NCBI GenBank assembly: GCA_964648465.1
Contig: CAZYMU010000014.1
Span: 1 to 64,000 of the forward strand
DNA from: Aminicenans sp964648465
GTDB lineage: Bacteria > Acidobacteriota > Aminicenantia > Aminicenantales > Aminicenantaceae
DNA length: 64,000 nt
Reading direction: 5' to 3'
The translations under genes were made by a program, and so were the position numbers. This document shows, piece after piece, positions 8,932 through 16,821 of the stretch. Position 1 is the first letter of the stretch. Each line of letters starts with the position of its first letter. The notes under the pieces are model-generated. The model worked only from the letters and a program-made list of their open reading frames with translations. It was not told the origin of the DNA and did not search any database.

Positions 8932-9003
8932 GCATAACAAATTGCTCCACCTGACCACTATTCCGCTGCTCTCCATAGCAGCAGGTGAGCTTAGTCTTTA
9001 GCC
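8932..9003 (+). other. attC-like recombination site
   Basis: Opens with GCATAAC and contains CTCCACCTGACC...GCAGCAGGTGAGC, an imperfect inverted repeat, ending near CTTTAGCC. The core is closely related to the attC at 28608-28679 (CCACCTGACC-GCTATTCCGCTG). The right-hand box is degenerate. Confidence 0.6.
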
Positions 9004-9029
9004 TCAAATATTGCTTGATTTCAATGAAA

Positions 9030-9048
9030 GTATGATATATTATCATAC
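9030..9048. promoter_or_regulatory. Palindromic operator of the toxin-antitoxin operon
   Basis: Perfect 19-bp palindrome G-TATGATA-TAT-TATCATA-C, 14 bases before the antitoxin start and just upstream of GGAGGTGAT. Its position suits autorepression by the ribbon-helix-helix antitoxin. Confidence 0.65.
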
Positions 9049-9061
9049 CGGAGGTGATATT

Positions 9062-9304
9062 ATGGCTGCATCTAAAATTGCCATCACTATTGACGAAAAA
9101 TTAGTGAAGCAGCTCGATAATCTTGTTAATTCCCAAGTTTTTCCCAATCGGAGCAAAGCCATTCAAAAAGCTGTTGAAGAAAAACTAGAGAGAATAGAAA
9201 AGACCCTTCTTTCACAAGAATGTGCGAAGTTAGATCCAAAATATGAACAAACTTTAGCAGAAGAAGGCTTTTCAAAGGAACTTGAAGAATGGCCAGAATA
9301 TTGA
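9062..9304 (+). CDS. Ribbon-helix-helix antitoxin (MazE/CopG-like)
   Basis: 80 residues from the ATG behind GGAGGTGAT; an earlier in-frame start would read through the operator. IAITIDEKLVKQLDNLV and NRSKAIQKAVEEKLER form the strand-helix-helix fold of CopG/Arc DNA-binding antitoxins; the acidic C-terminus (EEGFSKELEEWPEY) would occlude the toxin. It overlaps the toxin start by 16 bases. The pair lies right after an attC-like site, consistent with cassette carriage, where such pairs are thought to stabilise arrays. Confidence 0.9.
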   Translation: MAASKIAITIDEKLVKQLDNLVNSQVFPNRSKAIQKAVEEKLERIEKTLLSQECAKLDPKYEQTLAEEGFSKELEEWPEY

Positions 9305-9627
9305 GAGGTAATATCTACTGGGCTGATCTTAATCCGGTTATCGGAAGTGAGCAGGGCGGTTTACGTCCTGTTCTTATTTTGAGTCATAATGTTTTTAATG
9401 AACGATCAGGGACAGTTATCGCGGTTGCTCTAACGAGCCAATCTCAACGTGCAGGATTCCCGCTGACCTTAGAACTTAAAAATCCCAAACTTCCTAAAAA
9501 ATCCTGGGTGAAAATTAGTCAGATAAGAATTCTTTCTGTGAAACGTATAGGAAAAAGGGTGGCCAAAGCATCAGAGGAGGAGCTATTGTTAGTTATCGAT
9601 GGCCTAAATGAAATTATTGGAGGATAA
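9289..9627 (+). CDS. MazF/PemK-family endoribonuclease toxin
   Basis: 112 residues of the MazF/PemK family, which cut mRNA at short sequences. Typical features are RGNIYWADLNPVIGSEQGG at residues 6-24, RPVLILSHN, the conserved ALTSQ segment and VKISQIRILS. The ATG lies inside the end of the antitoxin gene, giving coupled translation. Specificity cannot be predicted. Confidence 0.93.
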   Translation: MARILRGNIYWADLNPVIGSEQGGLRPVLILSHNVFNERSGTVIAVALTSQSQRAGFPLTLELKNPKLPKKSWVKISQIRILSVKRIGKRVAKASEEELLLVIDGLNEIIGG

Positions 9628-9641
9628 GAAATTCTAAGAAG

Positions 9642-9730
9642 AATTCTAGGGACACTATACTGAATTGGGAAGAAGTTCTGAATACTTCCTAGGGATTCTT
9701 AGTTGGGAATTAAATATAATGTTTCCAGAC
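9642..9730. repeat. Palindromic MITE/REP-like element, copy 1
   Basis: Starts ATTCTAGGGACACTATACTG, contains AATTGGGAAGAAG and TTGGGAATTAAATATAATG, and ends in a decayed inverse of its start. Related copies lie at 11605-11720 and 15545-15638. The GGGACACTATA/TATAGTGTCCC ends resemble palindromes associated with REP-type Y1 transposases; no transposase is present here. The following 230 bases show nothing recognisable. Confidence 0.65.
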
Positions 9731-9960
9731 CTAGGTTAGAAACCAAACCGGACACTTTTGCGTGGCAGAGAATAGGACATTATTGCATGGCATTGACATG
9801 ATATTATTCCAGTTTGACATCATGATTCTATGATGATATAAAGTTGGAAAGAATTCAAAAGTTAAGATCATAAAGAATCTAAAACACATTAATATATGCA
9901 TAAATTCATATCATATTTGTCCAATCCGTAGAGAATAAAAAGAATAATTGGAAAACGAGC

Positions 9961-11448
9961 ATGTCTTATAGTTCAAAAGATAGAAAATTTATGGAGTTAG
10001 CTATTGAAGAAATGTATAAATCTCGTTCCGAGCACGTAGACAAGAAGGATCCATTGGTCGGAGCAGCTATAGTTGATCCTACAAGCATGTTACTAGACAA
10101 AACACATAGAGGAAGCATAAGAGAAGGAGAGCACGCAGAATATATTTTAATCGAAAGACTACAAGGAAAAACTAATTTAGAGGATTCAACTCTTTATATA
10201 ACACTAGAACCATGTGTTGTGCGTGAGCCTCCTAAAACGCCTTGTGTAAAATTAATTGTATCAGCGCGAATTAAAAGGGTTGTTGTAGGAATGCCTGATC
10301 CAAATCCAGAGATTTTAGGTAAAGGAATTTATTATTTACAAGATAAAGGTGTTGAGGTAGATTTTTTTGATTTAGATTTAATAGAAAAAATAAAAGAGGA
10401 AAATAAAAATTTTATTGAGGAACAATCACAAAGAGAGCTAATCTCGAAGGATCGCTTAGCTGGATTTTCAGGACCTTCAGAGGAAGAAATTAAGCCAGTT
10501 ATCACGGCAAGTGCCCAAGATTTTTCTTCTGATTTGATCAGAAGATATTTAGAGGCTCGGAGGATAAAATACTCTGTTCCTTCGGATGATTTATGGGCTT
10601 TTTTCTCAAAAAACGGCTTTTTAATTTACGATAAGAAAAGTGGCAAATTTACTCCAACTGTTGCTGGGATTTTATTATTTGCGGAACGACCAGAAGATTT
10701 TCTTACTCAAAGCAGGATTATGATAGAAGCACAATTTGGGAGTAAGCTTGTTTCAGAAGATTTGGCTGGACCGATCCCTGTCTTGATAGACTTAGTTGAG
10801 AACTTTTTTGATACAAATGTAAGAGCTTTTACGGAAATTAGAGAATTCGAGAGAATGAAAATTCCCGAATATCCAAAAGAAGCTTTTCGTGAAGCAGTTA
10901 TTAATGCAGTAGCGCATAGGGATTATCAAGCCGGAGCTAGGGTAATTATAAGAATGAACGATGACGGAATAACAATAATTAGCCCAGGTATGCCAATACC
11001 TCCCCTGTCTTTGGAAAAGATTCGAAGCTATAACGCACCTCCTTTTAGTAGAAATGCTAGAATTGCACTCACTTTAAATTACCTGCATTTCATGGAAGAG
11101 AAAGGCTCTGGTTTAAAGAAGATGCGGGATCTTCTTGTTGAAAATGGCCTTCCTCCACCTCAATTCAATATTGATGCTGGATATTTTGTGGTTGCTTTTC
11201 TACGTAGCCGTTATTCAATAGGTTCAGTTAGACTATCTCAGGAATTGATTAAAAACCTGGATAAATCGCAGAAAGATATACTTGAATGGGTTTTACAAAA
11301 AGGGAGAATAACGAGTGCAGAATATGCTGATAAATTCAGGGTTGTTAAAAGCACAGCAAGGAGACAATTTAAGAAGTTAGAAAAGTTAGGTATGCTCGAA
11401 AAAAGAGGAAGTGGTAGATCAACGTATTATGTTTTAAAAGGATCTTAA
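9961..11448 (+). CDS. Deaminase-GHKL ATPase-winged helix fusion
   Basis: 495 residues with three parts. Residues about 5-120 form a zinc-dependent nucleotide/RibD-like deaminase: H58-A-E60 and P84-C85 with C95 (EPCVVREPPKTPC) supply the zinc ligands and catalytic Glu. Residues about 180-420 match the RecG-like HATPase_c_4 group: VAGILLFAERPEDFL, then the GHKL N-box EAVINAVAHRDY and EEKGSGLKKMRDLL. The end (about 430-495) is a winged helix (ITSAEYADKFRVVKSTARRQ). Deaminases are used by some phage defences to deplete or modify nucleotides; a sensor-effector role here is inference. The gene lies between two palindromic repeats. No strong ribosome-binding site is visible. Confidence 0.82.
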   Translation: MSYSSKDRKFMELAIEEMYKSRSEHVDKKDPLVGAAIVDPTSMLLDKTHRGSIREGEHAEYILIERLQGKTNLEDSTLYITLEPCVVREPPKTPCVKLIVSARIKRVVVGMPDPNPEILGKGIYYLQDKGVEVDFFDLDLIEKIKEENKNFIEEQSQRELISKDRLAGFSGPSEEEIKPVITASAQDFSSDLIRRYLEARRIKYSVPSDDLWAFFSKNGFLIYDKKSGKFTPTVAGILLFAERPEDFLTQSRIMIEAQFGSKLVSEDLAGPIPVLIDLVENFFDTNVRAFTEIREFERMKIPEYPKEAFREAVINAVAHRDYQAGARVIIRMNDDGITIISPGMPIPPLSLEKIRSYNAPPFSRNARIALTLNYLHFMEEKGSGLKKMRDLLVENGLPPPQFNIDAGYFVVAFLRSRYSIGSVRLSQELIKNLDKSQKDILEWVLQKGRITSAEYADKFRVVKSTARRQFKKLEKLGMLEKRGSGRSTYYVLKGS

Positions 11449-11494
11449 TTCTGAAATAAATTTTTAACTAAAGATTTCTTTTGTATTTATAAGA

Positions 11495-11586
11495 ATTATG
11501 CGTACATAGCCTGTTCTCTTTCCGTGCGTTATCCGCGCATTATCCGTGCATTATGCGTACATAGTCTGTCTTCTTTCCGCCCGTTA
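11495..11586. repeat. Tandem repeats downstream of the deaminase fusion
   Basis: Two imperfect 36-base units start ATTATGCGTACATAG and end TTTCCG...CGTTA, separated by CCGCGCATTATCCGTGC, itself made of ATTATCCG units. Could be binding sites for the winged-helix protein encoded upstream; no other support. Confidence 0.5.
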
Positions 11587-11604
11587 GCAAAGCATTATAC
11601 GTGA

Positions 11605-11720
11605 AAATTCTTGGGACACTATAGTTAATTGGGAAGAAGTTCTGGATACTTCCTAGGGATTCTTAGTTGGGAATTAAGCATAGTATCTCCAGAACTATCA
11701 AGTATAGTGTCCCCAGAACT
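11605..11720. repeat. Palindromic MITE/REP-like element, copy 2
   Basis: AAAATTCTTGGGACACTATA at one end and AGTATAGTGTCCCCAGAA at the other, with AATTGGGAAGAAGTTCTGGA inside. Same family as 9642-9730 and 15545-15638; with copy 1 it frames the deaminase fusion gene. Confidence 0.75.
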
Positions 11721-11739
11721 CTCAATTCAATCAAGTCTT

Positions 11740-11988
11740 TCAGGAAGAAAGGATGTATGATTTTATATTTAATCTCGATATTTCTTGAATTATTGCAATA
11801 AGTTTTGATAGTATCTGTTTAGGCAGTAATATTTCCTGCAGAATACTGAGGGTAAAAAGATGATGGTCAGAACAAAATTGTTTATATTCAATATGTTATT
11901 CCCTGTTTTGTTCAATTAAGATACGGCAATAGTAAGCAATAAATGCAGTATTTGCGCAAGCAAAACGGCTGTATAATATATGTTATAC
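11740..11988 (+). promoter_or_regulatory. Integron-type leader repeat, copy 3 (with promoter)
   Basis: About 245 bp shared with 15655-15906 and, reversed, with 2476-2682 and 19313-19530. The end reads GCAAAACGGCTG-TATAAT-ATAT-GTTATAC: -10 box at 11972-11977, cassette junction at 11982-11988. GTTATAC is the exact complement of GTATAAC, which opens the attC at 12547. Confidence 0.65.
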
Positions 11989-12000
11989 GCAGAGAAAAAA

Positions 12001-12552
12001 ATGAATAATAGCAAGAGTTATTTAAAAAATTATGGACAATTATTTATAGCAATTGAACTGTGCTTGAAAAACAAATTGCAAATCCCAACTTTGTCGTTAA
12101 TTTATAATGGAATCGATGCTTTTAGTTGGCTGGCATATGGTGATATCGATGTAAAAGAAAGATATACACGATGGATTAAAGAATGGATGTATAAAAATAG
12201 AAAGTTATCTGCAGATCCGGTTGATTTATATGCAGCAAGATGCTCGATTTTGCATACACTTACACCTTATTCAAAGTTGTCGGATGGAAAAAAAGCAAAA
12301 ATCATTTGCTATTCTTGGGGAGATGCTGATGTTGAAAAACTAAAAGCGGCAATTGAAGAAATACGGCCAGGAGAAGCTTCTTTCGTACATATTGATGAGC
12401 TTTATAAGTTATTCAAGGAAGGGGTTATAAAGTTCATGAACGCTCTAGAAAGTGATAAGGAACTTGCTAAGCAAGTTGATGAAAGACTAGCTAAACATTA
12501 CAATCATTTAGACAAATCTATAATTGATGAAGTTTACAAAAAATGTGTATAA
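12001..12552 (+). CDS. Cassette protein with HEPN-like RCSILH motif
   Basis: 183 residues, no recognised family. I prefer the ATG at 12001 because the earlier ATG (11980) lies inside the promoter/junction. The protein is largely alpha-helical with R80-CSIL-H85, a match to the R-x4-6-H motif that forms the active site of HEPN ribonucleases; a helix-rich frame and the following TLTPYSKLS fit. The C-terminal half (IEEIRPGEASFVHIDELYKL) is unassigned. It is the only gene in a cassette delimited by perfectly complementary GTTATAC and GTATAAC. Function is unknown; an RNase role is inference from the motif. Confidence 0.7.
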   Translation: MNNSKSYLKNYGQLFIAIELCLKNKLQIPTLSLIYNGIDAFSWLAYGDIDVKERYTRWIKEWMYKNRKLSADPVDLYAARCSILHTLTPYSKLSDGKKAKIICYSWGDADVEKLKAAIEEIRPGEASFVHIDELYKLFKEGVIKFMNALESDKELAKQVDERLAKHYNHLDKSIIDEVYKKCV

Positions 12553-12633
12553 CAATGTGGTAAAGTGGACATTTTTAAAGCTAGCTCCTATCGTTGCTAC
12601 TTTTAAAAATCCCACTTACCACTGACGTTATGC
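12547..12633 (+). other. attC site
   Basis: 87 bp. GTATAAC (overlapping the stop codon of the gene) to GTTATGC. Inner arms GTGGTAAAGTGG and CCCACTTACCAC pair as a hairpin. Layout is that of an integron attC. Confidence 0.75.
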
Positions 12634-12643
12634 GTAGAGAAAT

Positions 12644-13405
12644 ATGAATAAGATATCAAAACTTCCATGGGCTTCGGGCCCGGGAGAAATTCTGAGTCAC
12701 GGACTGTCCCTCCTCAAACATAATTCAGATACTAACAGTCGCCTCGCAATGATCAGCATCGACAATGCTGTTGAACTCATGATCAAGACTTTCTTAGGTC
12801 TTCCCAAGAGAATCACAGGACTATCCATCCCAAGAAAAGAGTATCAGGGCATGGTGGAGAGCTTTCCGGGCCTACTTGACGGGTTGGAGAACCACGCCCG
12901 CGACAAGCTCGATGGAATTGATCTTGGCACGATTGAGTGGTACCACCGCTTGCGCAACGAGCTCTACCATCAAGGGAATGGACTCACGGTTGAACTGGAC
13001 AAAGTTGAGATCTATGCAGAGCTCGCCAATCTTCTCTTCAAGAACCTCTTTGGTGAAGAACTCGTGCCGCATGCCATTTCCGAAACAGAGCTTCTAGGCG
13101 AATTCATGGCTGTTTGGGTTTCGATTGATCGTACAATGTATAATCTTGCAGAGTTAACCTACCCCGACCGACAGAAAGGCCAACGGATCAACGTTGGGCC
13201 GATTACCAGCTTACTTGCGCGAGACAAAATACTAGACAAATCCGTCGCCGCCGAAATCGACCAGCTCCGTCAGATCAGGAACCGAATTATTCATGGCGAA
13301 ACCGACCACAAATCCATAATCACAGTCGATCTTATGGAGCGAATGAGAAGGATCCTCTACGCATTGGAGCAAAAACTCTCCAGTCTTGAGGAGAACGAGC
13401 AGTAA
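12644..13405 (+). CDS. HEPN-like cassette protein with two R-N-x-x-x-H motifs
   Basis: 253 residues, helical. Two motifs of the HEPN type: R104-NELY-H109 (LRNELYHQGNG) and R212-NRII-H217 (IRNRIIHGETD). This suggests a tandem HEPN architecture, or one catalytic and one structural copy. The N-terminus LPWASGPGEILSHGLSLL recurs in the short remnant at 14560-14775, so the two are related. Base composition is visibly richer in G+C than neighbouring cassettes. No partner nucleotidyltransferase is adjacent. It follows an attC directly, but no attC separates it from the next gene. Confidence 0.72.
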   Translation: MNKISKLPWASGPGEILSHGLSLLKHNSDTNSRLAMISIDNAVELMIKTFLGLPKRITGLSIPRKEYQGMVESFPGLLDGLENHARDKLDGIDLGTIEWYHRLRNELYHQGNGLTVELDKVEIYAELANLLFKNLFGEELVPHAISETELLGEFMAVWVSIDRTMYNLAELTYPDRQKGQRINVGPITSLLARDKILDKSVAAEIDQLRQIRNRIIHGETDHKSIITVDLMERMRRILYALEQKLSSLEENEQ

Positions 13406-13456
13406 AGGAACCGTATAGTATATATTATGCATTCAAATTTAGGTAGGGATAACGAA

Positions 13457-14155
13457 ATGTTTGTAGACTGGATCAATAAGTTAAATGGATTAAGTGATAA
13501 AATATTTGGATTAATGGAACGGACAGCGGCAAGCGCCGACTTTGACGTTACGGCCCAAGATGCTCGGCTAGTTGCATTAAGTGGAATGCAAGAGTCACTT
13601 TTATCTTGTGGCTTTTGGTTAAGTACATATCACAGTATTGCAGAAAATCACCGAGACGAATCAATAGTTCTTAAGTATGCCCGCAGCAACTTATCTTTAG
13701 AAAAGACTGCAAATATAATGCTAAATAAAATTCGACTCGGGTTGGTTATATTCTTCCATTTTAAACTAGAAAATCTTATTGGCTGTCTGCTAAATGAAAT
13801 TTCAAATATAAAGCTTCAAGGTCTTGGAAGGACTTTCACTAGACTATCCAAAGAAGTTGGCTTGAATGATATATCTGAAAAGGCGAAAATCATTAAAGCT
13901 TTTTCTAGTATTCGCAACTCACTGCACAATAATGGAATACACAGTCATGCATCATTTTCAGTAAAAGTAGGGAAATTGAACTATGAATTTACCAAAGATG
14001 GCGTTGTTCAATGTGCTTCGCTGGATCACAGCATCAATCTTATTCAGGTAATAACAGACATTATTGATGAAATTATAGAATCCAAAAAAATCAAAGGTAT
14101 CACAGAACTAATACCTGACACTTATGCCGAGTGGCTTGACAATGAAGACGCCTAA
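13457..14155 (+). CDS. Cassette protein with HEPN-like RNSLH motif
   Basis: About 232 residues from the ATG behind AGGTAGGGA; an in-frame ATG at 13427 lies in TATAGTATATATTATGC, which resembles a leader end. Mostly helical, no recognised family. FSSIRNSLHNNGIHSH carries an R-N-x-x-H/R-x-H pattern typical of HEPN relatives. The leader-like scar before the gene, and the mismatch between its upstream junction and downstream attC, suggest that this and the preceding gene were joined by deletion between cassettes. RNase function is inference. Confidence 0.65.
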   Translation: MFVDWINKLNGLSDKIFGLMERTAASADFDVTAQDARLVALSGMQESLLSCGFWLSTYHSIAENHRDESIVLKYARSNLSLEKTANIMLNKIRLGLVIFFHFKLENLIGCLLNEISNIKLQGLGRTFTRLSKEVGLNDISEKAKIIKAFSSIRNSLHNNGIHSHASFSVKVGKLNYEFTKDGVVQCASLDHSINLIQVITDIIDEIIESKKIKGITELIPDTYAEWLDNEDA

Positions 14156-14212
14156 CCAGCGGTTCAATAAGGACCGCGCAGGGTGCGTCCTGTTAACCGC
14201 AATCCGTTGGGT
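14150..14212 (+). other. attC site (best consensus match)
   Basis: 63 bp. Left box GCCTAAC (fits RYYYAAC, overlaps the stop codon), right box GTTGGGT (fits GTTRRRY), inner arms CAGCGGTT and AACCGC plus GGAC...GTCC. This is the most classical attC in the window. Confidence 0.85.
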
Positions 14213-14242
14213 TGCAAATATAATAAATATAAAGGAGTAGCT

Positions 14243-14563
14243 ATGGGAGAAAAAATAAGTCACAAAAGAGCAAAATCCGCGGCCGCAGGTAAAAGTGGAA
14301 AGACGGAGGTTAAGATTTCAGGAGGTAGACGTTTAGATGCAACTACAAAAAAGCGCGCAATCGAAGTTGAAAGAAGTGGAACTTCATCTGGTTTAGAAAA
14401 AGCAGCGAAAAGATTAAAATCTAGCGGCAAATCTCAAAAAGTTCTTCAAGTTCCACAAAAAGATATGCCGAAAGCAGCTAAAGCTATGAAAAAAGTTGGT
14501 GTCAGCGGAACGGTTAAAAATATGGGTGGAACTAAAAGAAGATCAGTATCAAAGAAAAAATGA
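14243..14563 (+). CDS. Small basic Lys-rich cassette protein
   Basis: 107 residues from the ATG behind AAAGGAG. Very basic: starts MGEKISHKRAKSAAAGKSGK and ends RRSVSKKK, with no membrane segments. Its charge suggests nucleic-acid binding, but no named domain is recognised. The stop overlaps the next start (ATGA). It is the first gene after the attC at 14150-14212. Confidence 0.7.
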   Translation: MGEKISHKRAKSAAAGKSGKTEVKISGGRRLDATTKKRAIEVERSGTSSGLEKAAKRLKSSGKSQKVLQVPQKDMPKAAKAMKKVGVSGTVKNMGGTKRRSVSKKK

Positions 14564-14775
14564 AAGTGGTAATGATTACAAAATCTTGGATTTCAGGACC
14601 CAAAGAATTGTTGTTTCATGGACTTGAACATATGAATAAGAAATATGATTTCTTATATTTAAAAAAGCTTTATTCTATTAGAAATTCTTTAATTTATGAT
14701 GATAGTAAAATTAAACATAGTACACTCGAAACTACAAAGAAAAGTATTGAGACACTAACTCAAAAATTAAAGTAA
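14560..14775 (+). pseudogene. Internally deleted relative of the 12644 HEPN-like gene
   Basis: 71 residues. The start (W-I-SGPKELLFHGLEHM) matches the start of the 12644 product (W-A-SGPGEILSHGLSLL), and the rest (LYSIRNSLIYDDSKIKHS) matches its C-terminal QLRQIRNRIIHGETDHKS. About 180 residues are missing between, and the motif His is Tyr. Probably inactive, unless the short form is an antidote-like fragment. Confidence 0.6.
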
Positions 14776-14790
14776 TCTAATTTTTTTACA

Positions 14791-14883
14791 ACCTAACAAT
14801 CGTATGAAGCGGACATCTCCATGCTTATGCATGTCGACGTCATTCATGCGAAAGTCGGTGCCGCTTATGCATTATCATTAGGT
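14791..14883 (+). other. attC-like site abutting the htpG fragment
   Basis: Opens ACCTAAC; inner AAGCGGAC pairs with GTGCCGCTT; ends ATTAGGT, one base off the GTTAGGT expected from the left box. ACCTAAC is one mismatch from the complement of GTTGGGT that opens this cassette. The last bases form the stop region of the truncated htpG copy. Confidence 0.65.
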
Positions 14884-15545
14884 TTTTTTTGCTGCGTGCA
14901 GCATGATTTCCTGGATGCGGGGGACAATGTCGTCGATGTCATCGATGATGCCCTCACGCAGCAGCATGTTATCAAGCAGCTGCAGAGACAGGGATTTCAA
15001 TTCGCTTGATTCAGGTTTGGCTTTATGAATACGCACCATTTCCTTGATTAGTGCATTATCCGGATTTATTTCAAAGACTTTCTTGGAATAAGAGTAATCT
15101 TTGTTGACCATTTTTATTACTTTTTCCATCTGGGTAGAAGGCCCGTCTGTGGGATGAACAAGCATACATGGACTTTTCACTAATCTGCCGGAAACCCTGA
15201 CGTCAGCGATTTTTTCTCCATATAATTTTTTAAGATATGTGATAAAGTTTTCAATATTTTTGATCTGTTCTTTGTTTTTTTCTTCTTCCTTTTTCTTGTC
15301 CAGCTTTATGTCTGCACTTTCGGCCATTGTAAACTTTTTATCCGCATAATCTTTTAAATGTTCAATTACGAACTCATCCAGCGTATCGTCCAGGTAAAGC
15401 ACTTCGATGTCATTTTTCTTGAAAGCTTCCAGGGCCGGATTCTTTTCAATGGATTCTATGTCCAGTCCGGCAGCGTAATAGATTTCCTTCTGGTCTTCCC
15501 CCATTCTCTCTTTATATTTTTTAAGGTCGACATATTTGTCCTTGG
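14878..15545 (-). pseudogene. Truncated 3' copy of htpG
   Basis: 14881-15545 matches 28677-29341, the 3' end of the intact htpG, with only scattered differences (MGEDQKEIYYAAGLD...AAKKT). It encodes about the last 220 residues of the Hsp90 middle/C-terminal dimerisation domain, without the ATPase domain, and is cut at 15545 exactly where a palindromic element begins. The frame remains open, so decay is recent or the copy is kept similar by recombination. Confidence 0.9.
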
Positions 15546-15638
15546 AAATTCTAAGGACACTATACAGAATTGGGAAGAAATTACGAATACCTTCTATTAA
15601 TTATTAATTTGGAGTTAAGTATAGTGTCCCCAGAATTC
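15545..15638. repeat. Palindromic MITE/REP-like element, copy 3
   Basis: AAATTCTAAGGACACTATAC at the left and AGTATAGTGTCCCCAGAATT at the right, with AATTGGGAAGAAATT inside. It marks the breakpoint of the htpG duplication. Confidence 0.75.
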
Positions 15639-15654
15639 TCAATTTAATCAGGTC

Positions 15655-15906
15655 TTTTAGTGAAAAAGGACGTATGATTTTTTATTTGATCTTAAATATT
15701 TCTTGAATTATTGCAATAAGTTTTGATAGCCTATGTTTAACCGACAATATTCTCTGCAGAACACTGATATTAGAAAGATGATGGTCATGACAAAATTGTT
15801 TATATTTAATACGTTATTCCCTGTTTCGCTCAATCAGGATACCGCAATAGGAAGCGATAAATGCCGTATTTGCACAAGCAAAACGGCTGTATAATATATG
15901 TTATAT
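15655..15906 (+). promoter_or_regulatory. Integron-type leader repeat, copy 4 (with promoter)
   Basis: Near-identical to copy 3. Ends GCAAAACGGCTG-TATAAT-ATAT-GTTATAT; -10 box 15890-15895, junction 15900-15906. Faces the AbiJ-like gene. Confidence 0.65.
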
Positions 15907-15924
15907 GATTAAAGAGAAGTCAAA

Positions 15925-16782
15925 ATGATATTGCAAAAAAAGACATTAGAAAAACTCCGAAATCTAATTAATGAAGAGAGTGAATATCGTTCTGGGCCCA
16001 AATTAGTTCAATTTTTTAAAGACTTGGGATTTAATGATACTTATAGGCAAGGATTTCCTTCACGTCGGATGTATACTGATGATAAATTATCAAAAATAAA
16101 TGGGACTCCAGAATTAGATAAATGCATAAAAAATTTATTTGCACCAGTAAATTATATTGGGCGAATTAATGAACTAGATAATCTTATAAAAGATTTCAAT
16201 CAATATCTAGCATTTGATGATTGGAAGATTATTCGAAAAGGAAAAGAGATAACTTTTGCTAAGGCTAATGAAATAGATTTAGAAAAGACTTTAATTGCAA
16301 ACGATGAAGAAGATTTTCTCAATAAAGAATTTGAAGAAATATCCATTGATAAAATCGGAATTGATAGTGTAATTGCCGATGTCCTTAGTTTCAGACTTGA
16401 AGAAATAAAGAAATGTCTGTCTGTAAATGCACCACTATCTGTTATTTTTCTTTGCGGAAGCACATTAGAAGGTATTCTGTTGGGTATAGCCACAAAATAT
16501 CCAACAGAATTTAACCAAGCCAAAGCATCTCCTAAAGATGATGATAACAAAGTCAAGAAATTTCATAATTGGACACTAAATGATTTTATTAATGTGGCTT
16601 ACGAACTGAGGATATTAAAAGAAGATGTTAAAAAGTTTAGCCATTCTTTGAGAGATTTCCGAAACTATATTCATCCTTTTCAACAGGTTAGTTCAGGGTT
16701 TAATCCAGATGAACATACAGCAAGAATATCTTGGCAAGTTCTAAAAGCAGCAATATTTCAAATAGCAAATGCGGAAGCGTAA
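15925..16782 (+). CDS. AbiJ-NTD4-like/HEPN protein
   Basis: 285 residues. The first about 80 residues (RSGPKLVQFFKDLGFNDTY, FPSRRMYTDDKLSKING) match the AbiJ N-terminal domain 4 style found in abortive-infection candidates. The C-terminal part (about 145-285) is helical with R243-DF-R246-NYI-H250-P, a HEPN-type active-site motif. Such two-domain proteins are predicted phage-defence RNases triggered through the N-terminal domain; this is family-level inference. GAGAAGTC lies before the ATG. It shares its cassette with the next gene. Confidence 0.75.
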   Translation: MILQKKTLEKLRNLINEESEYRSGPKLVQFFKDLGFNDTYRQGFPSRRMYTDDKLSKINGTPELDKCIKNLFAPVNYIGRINELDNLIKDFNQYLAFDDWKIIRKGKEITFAKANEIDLEKTLIANDEEDFLNKEFEEISIDKIGIDSVIADVLSFRLEEIKKCLSVNAPLSVIFLCGSTLEGILLGIATKYPTEFNQAKASPKDDDNKVKKFHNWTLNDFINVAYELRILKEDVKKFSHSLRDFRNYIHPFQQVSSGFNPDEHTARISWQVLKAAIFQIANAEA

Positions 16783-16821
16783 AAAAAATCATATAATAAT
16801 AGTTATCTGGAAAATATAAAA

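Noticed and set aside
9961..11448. Reading the gene as riboflavin-synthesis RibD or as RecG
   Set aside because: Only the deaminase half of RibD and only the RecG-like GHKL/winged-helix part are present; no reductase or helicase motifs.
11503..11590. A CRISPR-like array
   Set aside because: Only two long imperfect units without regular spacers and no cas genes nearby.
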